A stretch of 64,000 bases of DNA. Origin: Solirubrobacterales bacterium (lineage in GTDB: Bacteria > Actinomycetota > Thermoleophilia > Solirubrobacterales > 70-9). The notes under the pieces are model-generated. The model saw nothing but the letters and a program-made list of their open reading frames with translations, was not told the origin of the DNA and did not search any database. The translations under genes were made by a program, and so were the position numbers. The first letter of the stretch is position 1. Each line of letters begins with the position of its first letter. Below, one piece after another: positions 50,578-62,710 of the stretch. Where the stretch lies: positions 1-64,000 of the forward strand of contig JANWHD010000027.1 in NCBI GenBank assembly GCA_025450585.1, in the 5' to 3' direction.

Positions 50578-51522
50578 TTAGGCGGTGGCGCGGGGGTGGG
50601 CCTTGAAGTAGGCGTCCTTTAGGTGCTCGCCGGAGAGGTGGGTGTACATCTGGGTAGTAGCGATGTCGGCGTGGCCGAGCATCTCCTGGACGGCGCGCAG
50701 GTCGCAGCCGCCCGCCAGCAGGTGGGTGGCGAAGCTGTGGCGCAGCGTGTGCGGGCTCATCTGGCCCGCAAGGCCGGCGGCACGGGCGTTGCGCTGCACG
50801 ATCTTGTAGAGGCCCTGGCGACTGAGCGGACCGCCGCGGAAGTTGACGAAGAGCTTCACCTCGTGGCGCTCGCCGATCAGCTTCGGACGTCCACCTCTCA
50901 GGTAGGCGGAGATCGCCGCGATCGCCTTGCGGCCGAGCGGGACCAGGCGTTCCTTGCTGCCCTTGCCGCGAGCGCGTAGGAATCCCTCGTGCAGATCTAC
51001 GTCGCCGAGCTCCAGGCCGATGGTCTCCGAGGCGCGCAGCCCGCAGGCGTACATCACCTCCAGCAATGCCCTGTCGCGCAGCGCCGCTGGCTTATCGCCA
51101 CTAGGAGCGGCGAGCAGCTTCTGCACCTCGGCGTAGTTGAGGACCTGGGGAAGCTTCTTCGCCCGCCGTGGGGCGCTCAGGGCCGCGGTCGGGTCGTCGC
51201 CGATCAGCTCGTCGCGGCGCAGTTGCTTGTAGAAGGAGCGCAGGCAGGCGGCCTTGCGGTGCACCGTGGACGAGGAGCAGGCGGGACGTCCTTCCCCCGT
51301 CGCCAGCGCGGCAAGGAACTCGCTGATGTCCGCCGGCCCCGCGGCGAGGGCATCGATGTCGCGGCCGGCGAGGAACTCGCCGTACTGATGAAGGTCGGTG
51401 CGGTAGGCGTCCAGCGTGTTGCGCGAGAGGCCACGCTCGAGCTCGAGGTAGGAGAGGAAGTCGAGGACTAGGCCCTCGAAACGGGATTCGGTGCGCGGGG
51501 GCGATGGGGTGGCGACTGCCAT
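50578..51522 (-). CDS. xerD: tyrosine recombinase XerD-like
   Basis: A 314-residue Xer recombinase resolving chromosome dimers at dif. The SAM-like N-terminal domain LVLDFLSYLELERGLSRNTL is followed by the catalytic domain: ACGLRASETIGLELGDVDL (Arg), SPHTLRHSFATHLLAGG (HxxR) and LGHADIATTQMYTHLS (His and Tyr). The position near recN/pyrG parallels mycobacterial xerD. ATG 51522 is preferred over the frame start at 51615. Confidence 0.92.
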   Translation of the reverse strand: MAVATPSPPRTESRFEGLVLDFLSYLELERGLSRNTLDAYRTDLHQYGEFLAGRDIDALAAGPADISEFLAALATGEGRPACSSSTVHRKAACLRSFYKQLRRDELIGDDPTAALSAPRRAKKLPQVLNYAEVQKLLAAPSGDKPAALRDRALLEVMYACGLRASETIGLELGDVDLHEGFLRARGKGSKERLVPLGRKAIAAISAYLRGGRPKLIGERHEVKLFVNFRGGPLSRQGLYKIVQRNARAAGLAGQMSPHTLRHSFATHLLAGGCDLRAVQEMLGHADIATTQMYTHLSGEHLKDAYFKAHPRATA

Positions 51523-51599
51523 GGCGGGGGTGTTCCCTCTGGGGTGCAGCAATCCTTGGTTGGCAAGGGACCATGCGTGCTGGCCGCGGGTCCTGTCGC

Positions 51600-51655
51600 G
51601 GGGTGAGGGGGGCACTGCGGGCGGGCCACGGTCCGTCCTCGACCCCCCTCACCCC
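51600..51655. terminator. 13-bp perfect inverted repeat after the DUF3866 gene
   Basis: GGGGTGAGGGGGG (51600-51612) and CCCCCCTCACCCC (51643-51655). The right arm overlaps the last codons of the DUF3866 gene (stop at 51649). It is likely the terminator between DUF3866 and xerD. Confidence 0.55.
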
Positions 51656-52710
51656 ACGCCACCCGCGGAGGATGCGGCCAGGGCTCCGCCCGAGGCAAGG
51701 GCTGCCGCGAAGAAGAGGGGGTCCTCGGCGATGGTGCGGCCCATCGTGCGAGCGGGAAGTCCCGATGTCTCGTAGCCGGTGAGATCTGCTTGTGCCTCTG
51801 TGAGGCGGTGGCGCCAGCCTGCGGCGGTGGCGAGGATTGCGATTGGGACCGGGTCGCCGGTGGGGACGGGGATCTCTACGGGGGCGAGGAGCATCTGGAG
51901 GACTGTGAGGGTGTGGTGGCTGACGGGGCGGTGGCGCTCTCGGGGGTCGGCGCTGGAGAGGCGCGGGGAAAGCAGGGTCGGGAGACCTAGGGCGAGCGAG
52001 GCGTGCGCGGTGTCGAGGGCGGCGATGCCGCCGTGGCCGAGGTGGGTGTCGGAACCGATGATGCCGGGGCCCGGGCCCGCGATCGCCGCGTCCCAGCCGA
52101 GGGACTGGGCCGCGGCATCGAGCGCGCCCGCAACCGAGAGTGCCTCGTGCTCACCCCCGTACGAGGGAGCCGCGGTTACGTGGCCGCAGAGCAGGCCGCG
52201 CTCGCGCAGCTCGGCGGCGTCGCGGCTGAGCGAGCCCGGCAGCGCACCTCCCCCCGTCTGCACGTAGCCCACCTTCAGCTCCGTAGCTCCCTGCGCCGCT
52301 GCCCAGGCCACCGGCGCCAGATGCCCGTGGAGCGGCAGGACCAGTACGGGCATGATCGCCTTGACCTCTTCCGGTGCGCCTTTTCCCGGTATATCGGGGA
52401 TAAGGCGCACCGGAAGCTCGATTGGGTCGACTGTGTGCTGGAGGGAGGTGTAGTTGAGCTTCATCACATGCTCGCCCTCCGGACCGCCACCCTGCAGGCC
52501 ACGGGTCAGGTTGACGTGGACTACGTCGAAACCGCCCGAGCCGAGACCTAGGTCCTGGGCCTCGACGTTGACGACGACCTCGTCGCCCTCACGCATCTCG
52601 CCGAGCAGCGCCGTGTCGGCCCAGGCAGCCCGGCGCTCGCCGTCGACCTCGACCACCAGCGGCTCCGCGCTGACGACCACGCCGCGGCGCAGCTTCAGCC
52701 GGCCGCTCAC
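51649..52710 (-). CDS. DUF3866-family protein
   Basis: A 353-residue protein. The regions HVMKLNYTSLQHTVDPIELP, PVLVLPLHGHLAPVAWAA, GPGPGIIGSDTHLGHGGIAA and SADPRERHRPVSHHTLT are characteristic of DUF3866, a conserved actinobacterial/Firmicutes family of unknown function usually found in this recombination/CTP-synthesis neighbourhood. Several conserved histidines and glycines suggest a metal- or nucleotide-dependent enzyme; this is inference. It lies 7 bp downstream of the M20 peptidase. Confidence 0.82.
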   Translation of the reverse strand: MSGRLKLRRGVVVSAEPLVVEVDGERRAAWADTALLGEMREGDEVVVNVEAQDLGLGSGGFDVVHVNLTRGLQGGGPEGEHVMKLNYTSLQHTVDPIELPVRLIPDIPGKGAPEEVKAIMPVLVLPLHGHLAPVAWAAAQGATELKVGYVQTGGGALPGSLSRDAAELRERGLLCGHVTAAPSYGGEHEALSVAGALDAAAQSLGWDAAIAGPGPGIIGSDTHLGHGGIAALDTAHASLALGLPTLLSPRLSSADPRERHRPVSHHTLTVLQMLLAPVEIPVPTGDPVPIAILATAAGWRHRLTEAQADLTGYETSGLPARTMGRTIAEDPLFFAAALASGGALAASSAGGVG

Positions 52711-52717
52711 CGGACCA

Positions 52718-53815
52718 CTAGGCCGCCTCGGCGACGATGCCCTCGCAGACCTCGAGCATCGCGTCGAGGTTGCGAGCGCTCACGGCCTCGTCGGACGTGT
52801 GGTTGGCCTCGGTGCCGTTGGCGAGCAGAACGCAGTCGAAGCCGTCGACGATCAGCGCGTTGGCGTCGCTGCCACCTCCGGTCGCCGTGCGCTCGGGGTC
52901 GAAGCCGGCGCTCCGCAACCCCGCCTCGGCCAGGGCCAGCGCCGGCGAGGAGGGCGGGATCCGGTAGCCGCGAAAGAGCTCCTCGATCCGCACGTCGGCG
53001 TCGCAGCCGTGCTCGCTGGCGCCCCAGGCGCAGGCATCGCTGAGCGATCCGGCGACCTCGGCAGCCCGGCCGGAGTCGAGGCTGCGTGCCTCGGCGACGA
53101 TCGCGCAGTGCCCGGGGACGACGTTCCCCGAGGTCCCGCCGGAGATCACGCCCACGTTGGCGGTCGTCTCCTCGTCGAGCCGTCCCAGCTTCATCCGCGA
53201 GATCGCGGCCGCCGCGGCGGCGATCGCGTTGCTGCCGTCCTCGGGCCGTATGCCGGCGTGCGCCTCGACCCCGTGGAAGTCGGCGAGCACGCGCTGCTGG
53301 GTCGGCGAGATGACGATCACCTCGCCGATCGCGCTGGCGTGGTCGAGGACGAAACCGCGATTCGAACGCAGGGCCGAGACGTCGAAGGCCTTGGCGCCGC
53401 GCAGTCCCTGCTCCTCGGCGACGGTCAGGACCAGCTCAATCCCGACCGGCGGCGGCTCGGTGACGTGACGCGCCACCAGCTCGATAAAGACCGCGACCGC
53501 CGCCTTGTTGTCGGCCCCGAGGATCGTGTCCCCCACGCTGCGGAAGACCCCCTCGGACTCGACCACCTCGATCTGACCCTTGTGCGGGACGGTGTCGACG
53601 TGGGCACAGAACATCACCCACTCCTCGCTCGCTCCCGGCAAGCGGGCGAGGATGTTTCCCGCGCCCGCTTCGGCCGGCCCCGCGGCGTCGTCCTCGCTCA
53701 CCTCAAGCCCGAGCGCGCGCAGTTCGGCGGCGATCGTGTCCGCCACCTCGCGCTCCTCGCCCGTCGGGCTGCGAATCTCACACAGCCTGACGAACGTTTC
53801 ATGCAGCCGATCCAC
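52718..53815 (-). CDS. M20-family metallopeptidase (PepT-like)
   Basis: A 365-residue zinc peptidase. Metal-site motifs: VMFCAHVDTVPHKG (His/Asp), TILGADNKAAVAVFIELV (bridging Asp) and LTVAEEQGLRGAKAF (Glu general base). Later RTATGGGSDANALI and ANGTEANHTSDEAV complete the family pattern. It is similar to tripeptidase-T or related carboxypeptidases; the exact substrate is not known. The start is at ATG 53815, 33 bp from pyrG. Confidence 0.9.
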   Translation of the reverse strand: MDRLHETFVRLCEIRSPTGEEREVADTIAAELRALGLEVSEDDAAGPAEAGAGNILARLPGASEEWVMFCAHVDTVPHKGQIEVVESEGVFRSVGDTILGADNKAAVAVFIELVARHVTEPPPVGIELVLTVAEEQGLRGAKAFDVSALRSNRGFVLDHASAIGEVIVISPTQQRVLADFHGVEAHAGIRPEDGSNAIAAAAAAISRMKLGRLDEETTANVGVISGGTSGNVVPGHCAIVAEARSLDSGRAAEVAGSLSDACAWGASEHGCDADVRIEELFRGYRIPPSSPALALAEAGLRSAGFDPERTATGGGSDANALIVDGFDCVLLANGTEANHTSDEAVSARNLDAMLEVCEGIVAEAA

Positions 53816-53848
53816 GATCGGACAGGCTAACCGGGAGCCCGGGCCGGC

Positions 53849-56419
<2,571 letters not shown>

Positions 56420-56440
56420 TCACCGTGACGGTCGGGGCGC

Positions 56441-57319
56441 TCACGGGCTCTCGGACCCCACCGGCGGCAGCAGGTCCGGCAGCAGGCGGTCGGCCGAGCC
56501 CTTGACCCCGAAGCTGCCCTTGGCGCCGAGCAGGGCGAAGACCGTCGCGACCCGGCCCGCCGCCAGCTCGACGTCATCGACGCTGGTCAGGTCGTTGCCG
56601 TTGAAGAAGGAGACCGAGGACGGTTCGGCGCCGGAGGTCTCGACGCCGACGGCGGGCGTGTGGGTGCCGGCGATACCGGCGATCAGCGCCGATTCGAGCC
56701 TGCTCGCATTCGAGCGCTGCACCGACCCCATCTCTTCGGGCACGTCGCGCACGACGACGACCCCGTCGAGCGCGCCGAAGTTGCCGCTCGCGCGGGAGAA
56801 GAGGTGACCGCGCACGAGCTCGGGCAGGGTGCCGCCGCGGACGATCTGCCGTCCCAGCCCGACGCCGAAGGCGGTGAGCGCCTCGGGATCGCGGCGCAGA
56901 GCGGCGAAGCGCGTCTTCGAGAGATCGCCGGCCAGGCCGCGCAGGTCGACCGGCTCGCGCACCACGCCGATGCCGACCAGCCGTGCCCCGGTCGGCCCCA
57001 GCGCGTCCTCGATCGCCGTCGAGGTCTCGCCCGGCAGGTCGCCGAGGGCGAGGACGCCGATCCGCCGTCCGGAGAGCCGGTCGCTCACCAGCGCCGGGTA
57101 GACGCCGCTGGCGAACTCGTCCGAGCGCGCCAGTTCGGCGCTCAGCTCGTCGGCCCGGTCGCGTGCGTCCTGCAGGTTGCCGGTAAGGCTGCGCTCGAGG
57201 TCCCGGCGCGTGTTGGTCAGGGCGTCGCCGCCGAACTCGGCGCCGATCAGGATGCCGATCGCGAGGGCGAGGAACACGGCGATCATCGAGGTCGCGTGGT
57301 ATTTGGCGCTGTAGCCCAC
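56441..57319 (-). CDS. SteB/MctB-family cell-envelope protein
   Basis: A 292-residue protein with one N-terminal membrane anchor (MIAVFLALAIGILIGAEFG), a coiled coil (LERSLTGNLQDARDRADELS) and a globular extracytoplasmic domain. The family was named MctB (copper transport) in mycobacteria, while the partner of SteA in Corynebacterium is called SteB and acts in cell division. Being next to steA favours the division role. Copper transport should not be assumed. It lies 23 bp after steA. Confidence 0.82.
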   Translation of the reverse strand: MGYSAKYHATSMIAVFLALAIGILIGAEFGGDALTNTRRDLERSLTGNLQDARDRADELSAELARSDEFASGVYPALVSDRLSGRRIGVLALGDLPGETSTAIEDALGPTGARLVGIGVVREPVDLRGLAGDLSKTRFAALRRDPEALTAFGVGLGRQIVRGGTLPELVRGHLFSRASGNFGALDGVVVVRDVPEEMGSVQRSNASRLESALIAGIAGTHTPAVGVETSGAEPSSVSFFNGNDLTSVDDVELAAGRVATVFALLGAKGSFGVKGSADRLLPDLLPPVGSESP

Positions 57320-57342
57320 GGCGGCAGGCTACCTGGGTGCCG

Positions 57343-58530
57343 CTACAGCCCGAGCCAGATCTTGACCTTCAGCCAGACCAGGTCGAAGAGGTCGCTGAGG
57401 GCGGGTGCGGTGATGACGACGATCGCGACCAGGATCGCGAAGGCGGCCACGAAGAGGACGAGCGGGCCGAAGGGGGAGCTCGGGTTGTAGAGGCGGCTGA
57501 CGCCCTTCGCGTCGACCAGCTTCTCGCCGATCCGCAACCGGGTGAGGAAGGTCGAGGACATGCCGCCACGCTTGCGGTCGAGGAACTCGATCAGGTTGAA
57601 GTGGGCGCCGACGCTGACGATCAGCGCCGCGCCCTTCTCGAAGGCCATCAGCATCGCGACGTCCTCGCTGGTGCCGGCGGCGGGCAGCACGGTGTGGTCG
57701 AGACCGAGATCGAGCAGGCGCTCCCGCCCGGGAGCGCGCCCGTCGGGATAGGCATGGACGACCAGCTCCGCGCCGCAGCGCAGCGCCTCGTCGCCCGCGG
57801 AGTCCATGTCGCCGAGAATCAGGTCCGGCTTCATCCCCGCCTCCAGGACCGCCTCGGCACCGCCGTCGACGGCGACGACCAGCGGGCGCACGTCGCGGAT
57901 GTAGGCGCGCAGCGCCTGCAGGTCGCGGCGGTGGTGCTCGCCGCGGACCACGATCAGGACGTGACGGTCGCGGAAGGAGGCACGCGTCGGAGGGAACTCG
58001 ACGCTGCCGGTGAGCAGGTCGGTCTCCTGGCGCACGTGGGCGACCGTGTTCTCGGCGAACTCGGCGAGAGCCTCGTCGACCCGCTCGCGCTGCTCTTCGA
58101 GCTGGATTTCCAGCTCCGCGACCCCGAGCACGCAGCCGCGCAGGACCTCCTGGTCACCCGCGAGCACGGCGCCGTCGGCGACCGTCACCCGGTCGCCCTC
58201 GCCGAGCAGCTCGAACGGGTCGGCGCCGTCGGCGTCGACCAGCACCACGCCGGCACGGGCGAGCAGCAGCGGCCCCGCGTTCGGGTAGCGGCCGTTGGAG
58301 GACGGCGCGGCGTTGATCACGACCCGGACGCCGGTCGCGATCAGCTCCTCGGCCGCGATCCGGTCGACGTTGACGTGGTCGATGACCGCGACGTCGCCGG
58401 GAGCCAGACGCTTGACCAGGTGCTTGGTGCGCCGGCCGAGCCGGACCGTGCCCTCGATCGCCTCGGCCGGAGATCCACCGTTACGGCGAGAGAAGAGAGT
58501 AGGGAGACGACGGCGACTGGCGGTTGCCAC
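57343..58530 (-). CDS. steA: SteA-like cytokinetic ring protein
   Basis: A 395-residue protein. The soluble part has a thiamine-pyrophosphokinase-like fold with GTVRLGRRTKHLVKRLAPGD, VVAVDGGAEAVLEAGMKPDL and ILGDMDSAGDEAL. One C-terminal membrane helix (GPLVLFVAAFAILVAIVVIT) anchors it. This matches SteA, which with SteB affects septum formation and cell separation in actinobacteria. It lies between recN and the SteB-like gene, as in mycobacteria. Confidence 0.85.
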   Translation of the reverse strand: MATASRRRLPTLFSRRNGGSPAEAIEGTVRLGRRTKHLVKRLAPGDVAVIDHVNVDRIAAEELIATGVRVVINAAPSSNGRYPNAGPLLLARAGVVLVDADGADPFELLGEGDRVTVADGAVLAGDQEVLRGCVLGVAELEIQLEEQRERVDEALAEFAENTVAHVRQETDLLTGSVEFPPTRASFRDRHVLIVVRGEHHRRDLQALRAYIRDVRPLVVAVDGGAEAVLEAGMKPDLILGDMDSAGDEALRCGAELVVHAYPDGRAPGRERLLDLGLDHTVLPAAGTSEDVAMLMAFEKGAALIVSVGAHFNLIEFLDRKRGGMSSTFLTRLRIGEKLVDAKGVSRLYNPSSPFGPLVLFVAAFAILVAIVVITAPALSDLFDLVWLKVKIWLGL

Positions 58531-58582
58531 CGAAGCAGGTTAGCCGCTCTGGCAAGCGCCGCAATCCGCTTAAGGCAGGTTC

Positions 58583-60265
58583 TCAGGCCGCGGCGAGCAG
58601 CTCCCTGGCATGCTGAGTCGCCGCCTCGTCGGACTGCTCGCCACCGAGCATCCGGCGGATCTCCGCGACGACGCCTTCCCCCTCCAGCCGCCGCACAGTG
58701 GCGCTGGCGCGCTCGCCGGAGACGTCCTTCTCGAGCGTGAAGTGCGTCTGGGCCTGGGAGGCGACCTGGGGCAGATGGGTGATGCAGAGCACCTGGCGGC
58801 CCTCGCCGAGGGCTCGCAGCCGCTCGCCGACCGCGCGAGCTGTCTTGCCACCGACGCCCGCATCGATCTCGTCGAAGACGAGCGTTCTCGCACCCTCCGC
58901 GCCGCCGAAGCCGCTGAGGGCGAGCATCACCCGCGAGAGCTCGCCGCCGGAAGCCGCGTCGCGCAACGGCGCCGGCTCCAGGCCGGGATTCGGGGCCAGG
59001 CGCAGCTCGACCGACTCGGCACCATTCGGTCCGAACCCATCGGGATGCGGCTCCAGCACGACCTCCAGCCGCGCACCGGGCATCGCCAGCCGCTCCAGCT
59101 CCTGCGCCGCCTCGCGTTCAAGCGGCGCGGCCGCCTTAGCCCGCGCCTTACCGAGCTTCCCCGCCAGCGTGGCGCGGCTCGCCTCCACCTCAACCAGTGC
59201 CGCCTCCGCCTCCGCGCCGCGCTCCTCGGCGCTCTCCAGGCGGGCGATCTCGGCCCGGCAGTGCTCGGCGTGCGCGAGGACGGCCTCGACGCTGCCGCCG
59301 TGCTTGCGCTCGAGCCGATCGAGCGCGTCGAGGCGCTCCTCGACCGCGGCCAGGCGACCCGGATCGGCCTCCAGGCCCTCGACGTAGTCGCGCAGCTCGC
59401 CGGCCACGTCGCCCAGCTCGATCGCCAGCGAACTGAGCCGCGCCGAGAGGGCGTCGAGGTCCGGGTCGACCCCGCCGGAGCCCTGCAGGAGGGCCTCTGC
59501 CCGGGCGAGGAGCTCCGCCGCCCCTCCTCCGTCCTCTTCGGTGCCGAGCGCTGCCGCGTGCGCCCCCGCCGCGGCCTCGCGCAGTCCGCCGGCGTGGCGC
59601 AGCCGCTCACGCTCGGACCCGAGCTCGGCACTCTCGGCCGGATCGGGCGCGACCTCCTCGATCTCGGAGAGCTCGTAGCGGCAGAGGTCGAGATCGCGCT
59701 CCCGCGAACCGTCGCGCTGGCGCAGCTCGGACAGCTCCGTCTCGAGCCGCAGGCACTCGCGGTGAGCGTCGCGATAGCGCTCGCGCAGCTTCAGGTGGTC
59801 GGCGCCGGCGAAACCGTCCAGCACCTCCATCTGCGCCGAGGAGATCGTCAGCTTGCGGTGCTCGTGTTGGCCGTAGAAGGCCAAGAGTCGACCGCCAAGC
59901 AGTTTCAAATCCGACGCCGAGGCAGCTCGCCCCGCCAGGAAGGCACTGGTCCGACCGCCCGCGGAGACCCGCCGACCCAACACCACCTCGTCCGCACCGT
60001 CCGGCAACCGCTCGGCGATCTCAGCGAACTCCGGCTCCGCCAGCAGCCCTTTCGGTAGGTCGAACACCCCCTCCACCCAGGCCTCCTCTGCCCCTGGCCG
60101 CACGATGCCCGAGCGGGCTTTCCCTCCCATCAGCAAGTCGAGCGAATGAGCAAGCACCGTCTTCCCCGCCCCGGTCTCCCCGGTAATGGCATTAAGCCCT
60201 TTGCCGAGGCGCAGTTCCGCTCTCTCTATGAGGAGGAGATTCTCGATCCTGAGCTCGCGCAGCAC
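58583..60265 (-). CDS. recN: DNA repair ATPase RecN
   Basis: A 560-residue SMC-like protein for double-strand-break repair. The Walker A is ITGETGAGKTVLAHSLDLL near residue 28; long coiled-coil arms (SELRQRDGSRERDLDLCRYE to ERGAEAEAALVEVEASRATL) surround a hinge. The C-terminal part has the signature ASGGELSRVMLAL and Walker B VFDEIDAGVGGKTARAVG. Length is normal. It lies 52 bp upstream of steA on the same strand. Confidence 0.95.
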   Translation of the reverse strand: MLRELRIENLLLIERAELRLGKGLNAITGETGAGKTVLAHSLDLLMGGKARSGIVRPGAEEAWVEGVFDLPKGLLAEPEFAEIAERLPDGADEVVLGRRVSAGGRTSAFLAGRAASASDLKLLGGRLLAFYGQHEHRKLTISSAQMEVLDGFAGADHLKLRERYRDAHRECLRLETELSELRQRDGSRERDLDLCRYELSEIEEVAPDPAESAELGSERERLRHAGGLREAAAGAHAAALGTEEDGGGAAELLARAEALLQGSGGVDPDLDALSARLSSLAIELGDVAGELRDYVEGLEADPGRLAAVEERLDALDRLERKHGGSVEAVLAHAEHCRAEIARLESAEERGAEAEAALVEVEASRATLAGKLGKARAKAAAPLEREAAQELERLAMPGARLEVVLEPHPDGFGPNGAESVELRLAPNPGLEPAPLRDAASGGELSRVMLALSGFGGAEGARTLVFDEIDAGVGGKTARAVGERLRALGEGRQVLCITHLPQVASQAQTHFTLEKDVSGERASATVRRLEGEGVVAEIRRMLGGEQSDEAATQHARELLAAA

Positions 60266-60302
60266 GCCCTCTGTGTAGCAAGTGGCGCGGCGGGTCCGGC
60301 TT

Positions 60303-61820
60303 CTATGTGGCGGCGGCCTCCGGCACGGCCTCGGCCGGCTGCACGAAATCGCGGGAACGGACGAGGAGGAAACCCGCTGCAGCCACGGCGAAGGAGAGGA
60401 TCGCGCCGATCAGGAGGATCTCGTTGAAACCGCTGACGAAGGCGGCTTCGGAGGCCTCGACGATCCGCCCCTGCTGGCCGGGGGGAGCAAATCCCGCAGC
60501 CGCGTGGGTGCCGCTGGAGGAGACGGCTTCGGCGAGCCCATCGGGAGCGTTGGGCAGCAACTCGTTGAGCTTCGAGGCGACGCGCGACTGGAACACCGCG
60601 CCGAGCGAGGCGATGCCGGTGGCGATGCCGATCTGGCGGAAGGTGGTGTTGATGCCCGAACCCATGCCGGCCTTCTCGACCGGGACGACGGCGATCGCCG
60701 CCTGGCCGATGCCGGGGTTGGTCACCCCGATGCCGATCCCGGCAATGAGGAAGCCCGGCAGCAGATCGCCGATCGCCGAGTCGACGCTCAGCCCGTGCAT
60801 CAGCAGCAGGCCGGTTCCGACGCTCGTCATCCCGACGCCGAGCAGGACGCGGATCGGGATCCGGTGCGAGAGCGCCCCGGCGATCGGGGAGGCGATGAAG
60901 GAGAGGACGGTCAGCGGCAGGAAGCGCAGACCGGTCTCCAGCGGCGAGTAGCCGAGCACTCCCTGCATGTAGATGGTCAGGTAGAGAAACAGCGCGAACA
61001 TCCCGGCGGAGAGGCCGAAGGCCACGGCGGACACGCCATTGAAGGCCGGCTTGCGGAAGAGAGTCAGGTCGAGCATCGGGTGCGGACTGCGTGCCTCGAT
61101 CGCGATAAAGGCGAGGAGCAACAGCACCGCGCCGCCGAGCGAGGCGACGATCGTTGCGCTGCCCCAGCCCTCGGGGTTGCCGCGGATCAGGCCGAAGATC
61201 AGCAGGAAGAGACCGAGGGAGAAAGCGGCCAAGCCGGGCAGGTCGATCGGCGCCGCGTCCTGGGCCGCGACGTTGGCCAGCTTGCGCTCGGTCAGGGCGA
61301 TGGCGAGCGCCCCGATCGGCACGTTGACGAAGAAGATCCACTCCCAGCCGAGGTGCTCGGTGATCAGCCCGCCGACGAGCGGGCCGATCGCCACGGCGCC
61401 GCCGACCGTCGCTCCCCAGACCCCGAACGCCGTCGCCCGGTCCTTGCCGTGGAACTCCTGGCCGATCAGCGCCAGCGAGGTCGCGAACATCGCCGCGCCG
61501 CCGACTCCCTGCAATCCTCGCGCCAGGTTGAGCAGGGTCGGGTCGCCGGCGATGCCGCAGAGGAACGAGGCGAAGGTGAAGATCGCGAACCCGATCGAGA
61601 AGACCCGCCTGCGACCGAGGCGGTCGCCGAGCGAGCCGGCGGTGAGCAGGAAGGCGGCCAGGGTCAGCGAGTAGGCGTCGACGACCCACTGCAGGCTCGA
61701 CAGGCTTGCGTCCAGGTCGCGCTGGATGTCGGGCAGGGCGACGTTGACGACCGTGATGTCCAGCAGCAGCATGAACGTCGCGATCGAGATCAGGACGAGC
61801 GTCCACCACTTTCGCTCCAT
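60303..61820 (-). CDS. MFS drug-exporter-like transporter (DHA2, 14 helices)
   Basis: A 505-residue major-facilitator protein of the 14-helix DHA2 (EmrB/QacA) group. The N-terminus TFMLLLDITVVNVALPDIQR is the family motif D1, followed by QWVVDAYSLTLAAFLLTAGS and GSLGDRLGRRRVFSIGFA (motif A). It exports toxic compounds by proton antiport; substrates are unknown. It interrupts the otherwise mycobacteria-like nadK-recN order. Confidence 0.9.
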   Translation of the reverse strand: MERKWWTLVLISIATFMLLLDITVVNVALPDIQRDLDASLSSLQWVVDAYSLTLAAFLLTAGSLGDRLGRRRVFSIGFAIFTFASFLCGIAGDPTLLNLARGLQGVGGAAMFATSLALIGQEFHGKDRATAFGVWGATVGGAVAIGPLVGGLITEHLGWEWIFFVNVPIGALAIALTERKLANVAAQDAAPIDLPGLAAFSLGLFLLIFGLIRGNPEGWGSATIVASLGGAVLLLLAFIAIEARSPHPMLDLTLFRKPAFNGVSAVAFGLSAGMFALFLYLTIYMQGVLGYSPLETGLRFLPLTVLSFIASPIAGALSHRIPIRVLLGVGMTSVGTGLLLMHGLSVDSAIGDLLPGFLIAGIGIGVTNPGIGQAAIAVVPVEKAGMGSGINTTFRQIGIATGIASLGAVFQSRVASKLNELLPNAPDGLAEAVSSSGTHAAAGFAPPGQQGRIVEASEAAFVSGFNEILLIGAILSFAVAAAGFLLVRSRDFVQPAEAVPEAAAT

Positions 61821-61864
61821 CGCCGCAGCCTAGAGAACCGCCTTGCTCGACCCTGGAGCCTGCC

Positions 61865-62710
61865 TTAGACAGCCAAATGCCCGAACTTTTCCCGGATGCG
61901 GTGGTAGAAGCTCGTGCCTGGGAGCTGGGCTAGCTTGCCGGCGGCGTCGGTGAAACGAATGTCTATAGCGGTACCCGGTGCCAGGGGGCCGGCGTGGGCG
62001 CCGTCTATGGCTACGTCTACGGGCTCACGACCGGCGGCGTTGCCGACGCTGAGCACGTCGCTCGGGGCGACCACCAGGGCACGGGCAGTCAATGAGTGGG
62101 GCGAGATGTAGCTCACCACGTACCCCTTTACCCCCCAGGCGAGGATCGGACCCTGGTTGGCGAGGTTGTACCCGGTCGAGCCGGCGGGGGTGGCGGCGAC
62201 GAGCCCGTCGCAGCGCACGTTCCCTACCTCCTCACCGGCTATCCGATAGCTGAGCTCGGCAACCCGATCGTGAGGGCGGCGGCTGAAGCTGACGTCGTTG
62301 AAGGCGAAGTGCCCCTCACCTTCGACCTCGATCGCCAGCGCGGGCAGGTCGATCGTCTCGGTCTCGCCGCCCAACGCCCGGCGGATCCCCTCCTCGGCAT
62401 CGTCGCGCTCGACCGCGGCAAGGAAACCCACCGTGCCGAAGTTGACGCCGAAGACGGGCACGCCGGTGCGCGCGAAGCGGCGCAGCGCGTAGAGGATCGA
62501 GCCGTCGCCGCCGAGCACGAGGCAGAGGTCGGGATCGGCCGGCAGCGAGTCGACCCGCTCGACCCCCGCGGCGGCTTGGTCGTGCTTGGAGATCTCCCCC
62601 TCGGTGGCGACGAGGCGCCAGCCAGCATCGCCGGCGACGGCGGTGGCCACCGCGACGGCTTCGGTCGCGGCCGGCGGGTGGGAATGGGTGATCAGGGCGG
62701 CGGTCTTCAC
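61865..62710 (-). CDS. nadK: NAD kinase
   Basis: A 281-residue NAD kinase that makes NADP+. Motifs: CLVLGGDGSILYALRRFA (GGDG), FGVNFGTVGFLA, the NE-like region FAFNDVSFSRRPHDRVAELS and TPAGSTGYNLANQGPILAW. The catalytic Asp is in the GGDG. It overlaps tlyA by 4 bp (ATGA), as in mycobacteria. Confidence 0.95.
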   Translation of the reverse strand: MKTAALITHSHPPAATEAVAVATAVAGDAGWRLVATEGEISKHDQAAAGVERVDSLPADPDLCLVLGGDGSILYALRRFARTGVPVFGVNFGTVGFLAAVERDDAEEGIRRALGGETETIDLPALAIEVEGEGHFAFNDVSFSRRPHDRVAELSYRIAGEEVGNVRCDGLVAATPAGSTGYNLANQGPILAWGVKGYVVSYISPHSLTARALVVAPSDVLSVGNAAGREPVDVAIDGAHAGPLAPGTAIDIRFTDAAGKLAQLPGTSFYHRIREKFGHLAV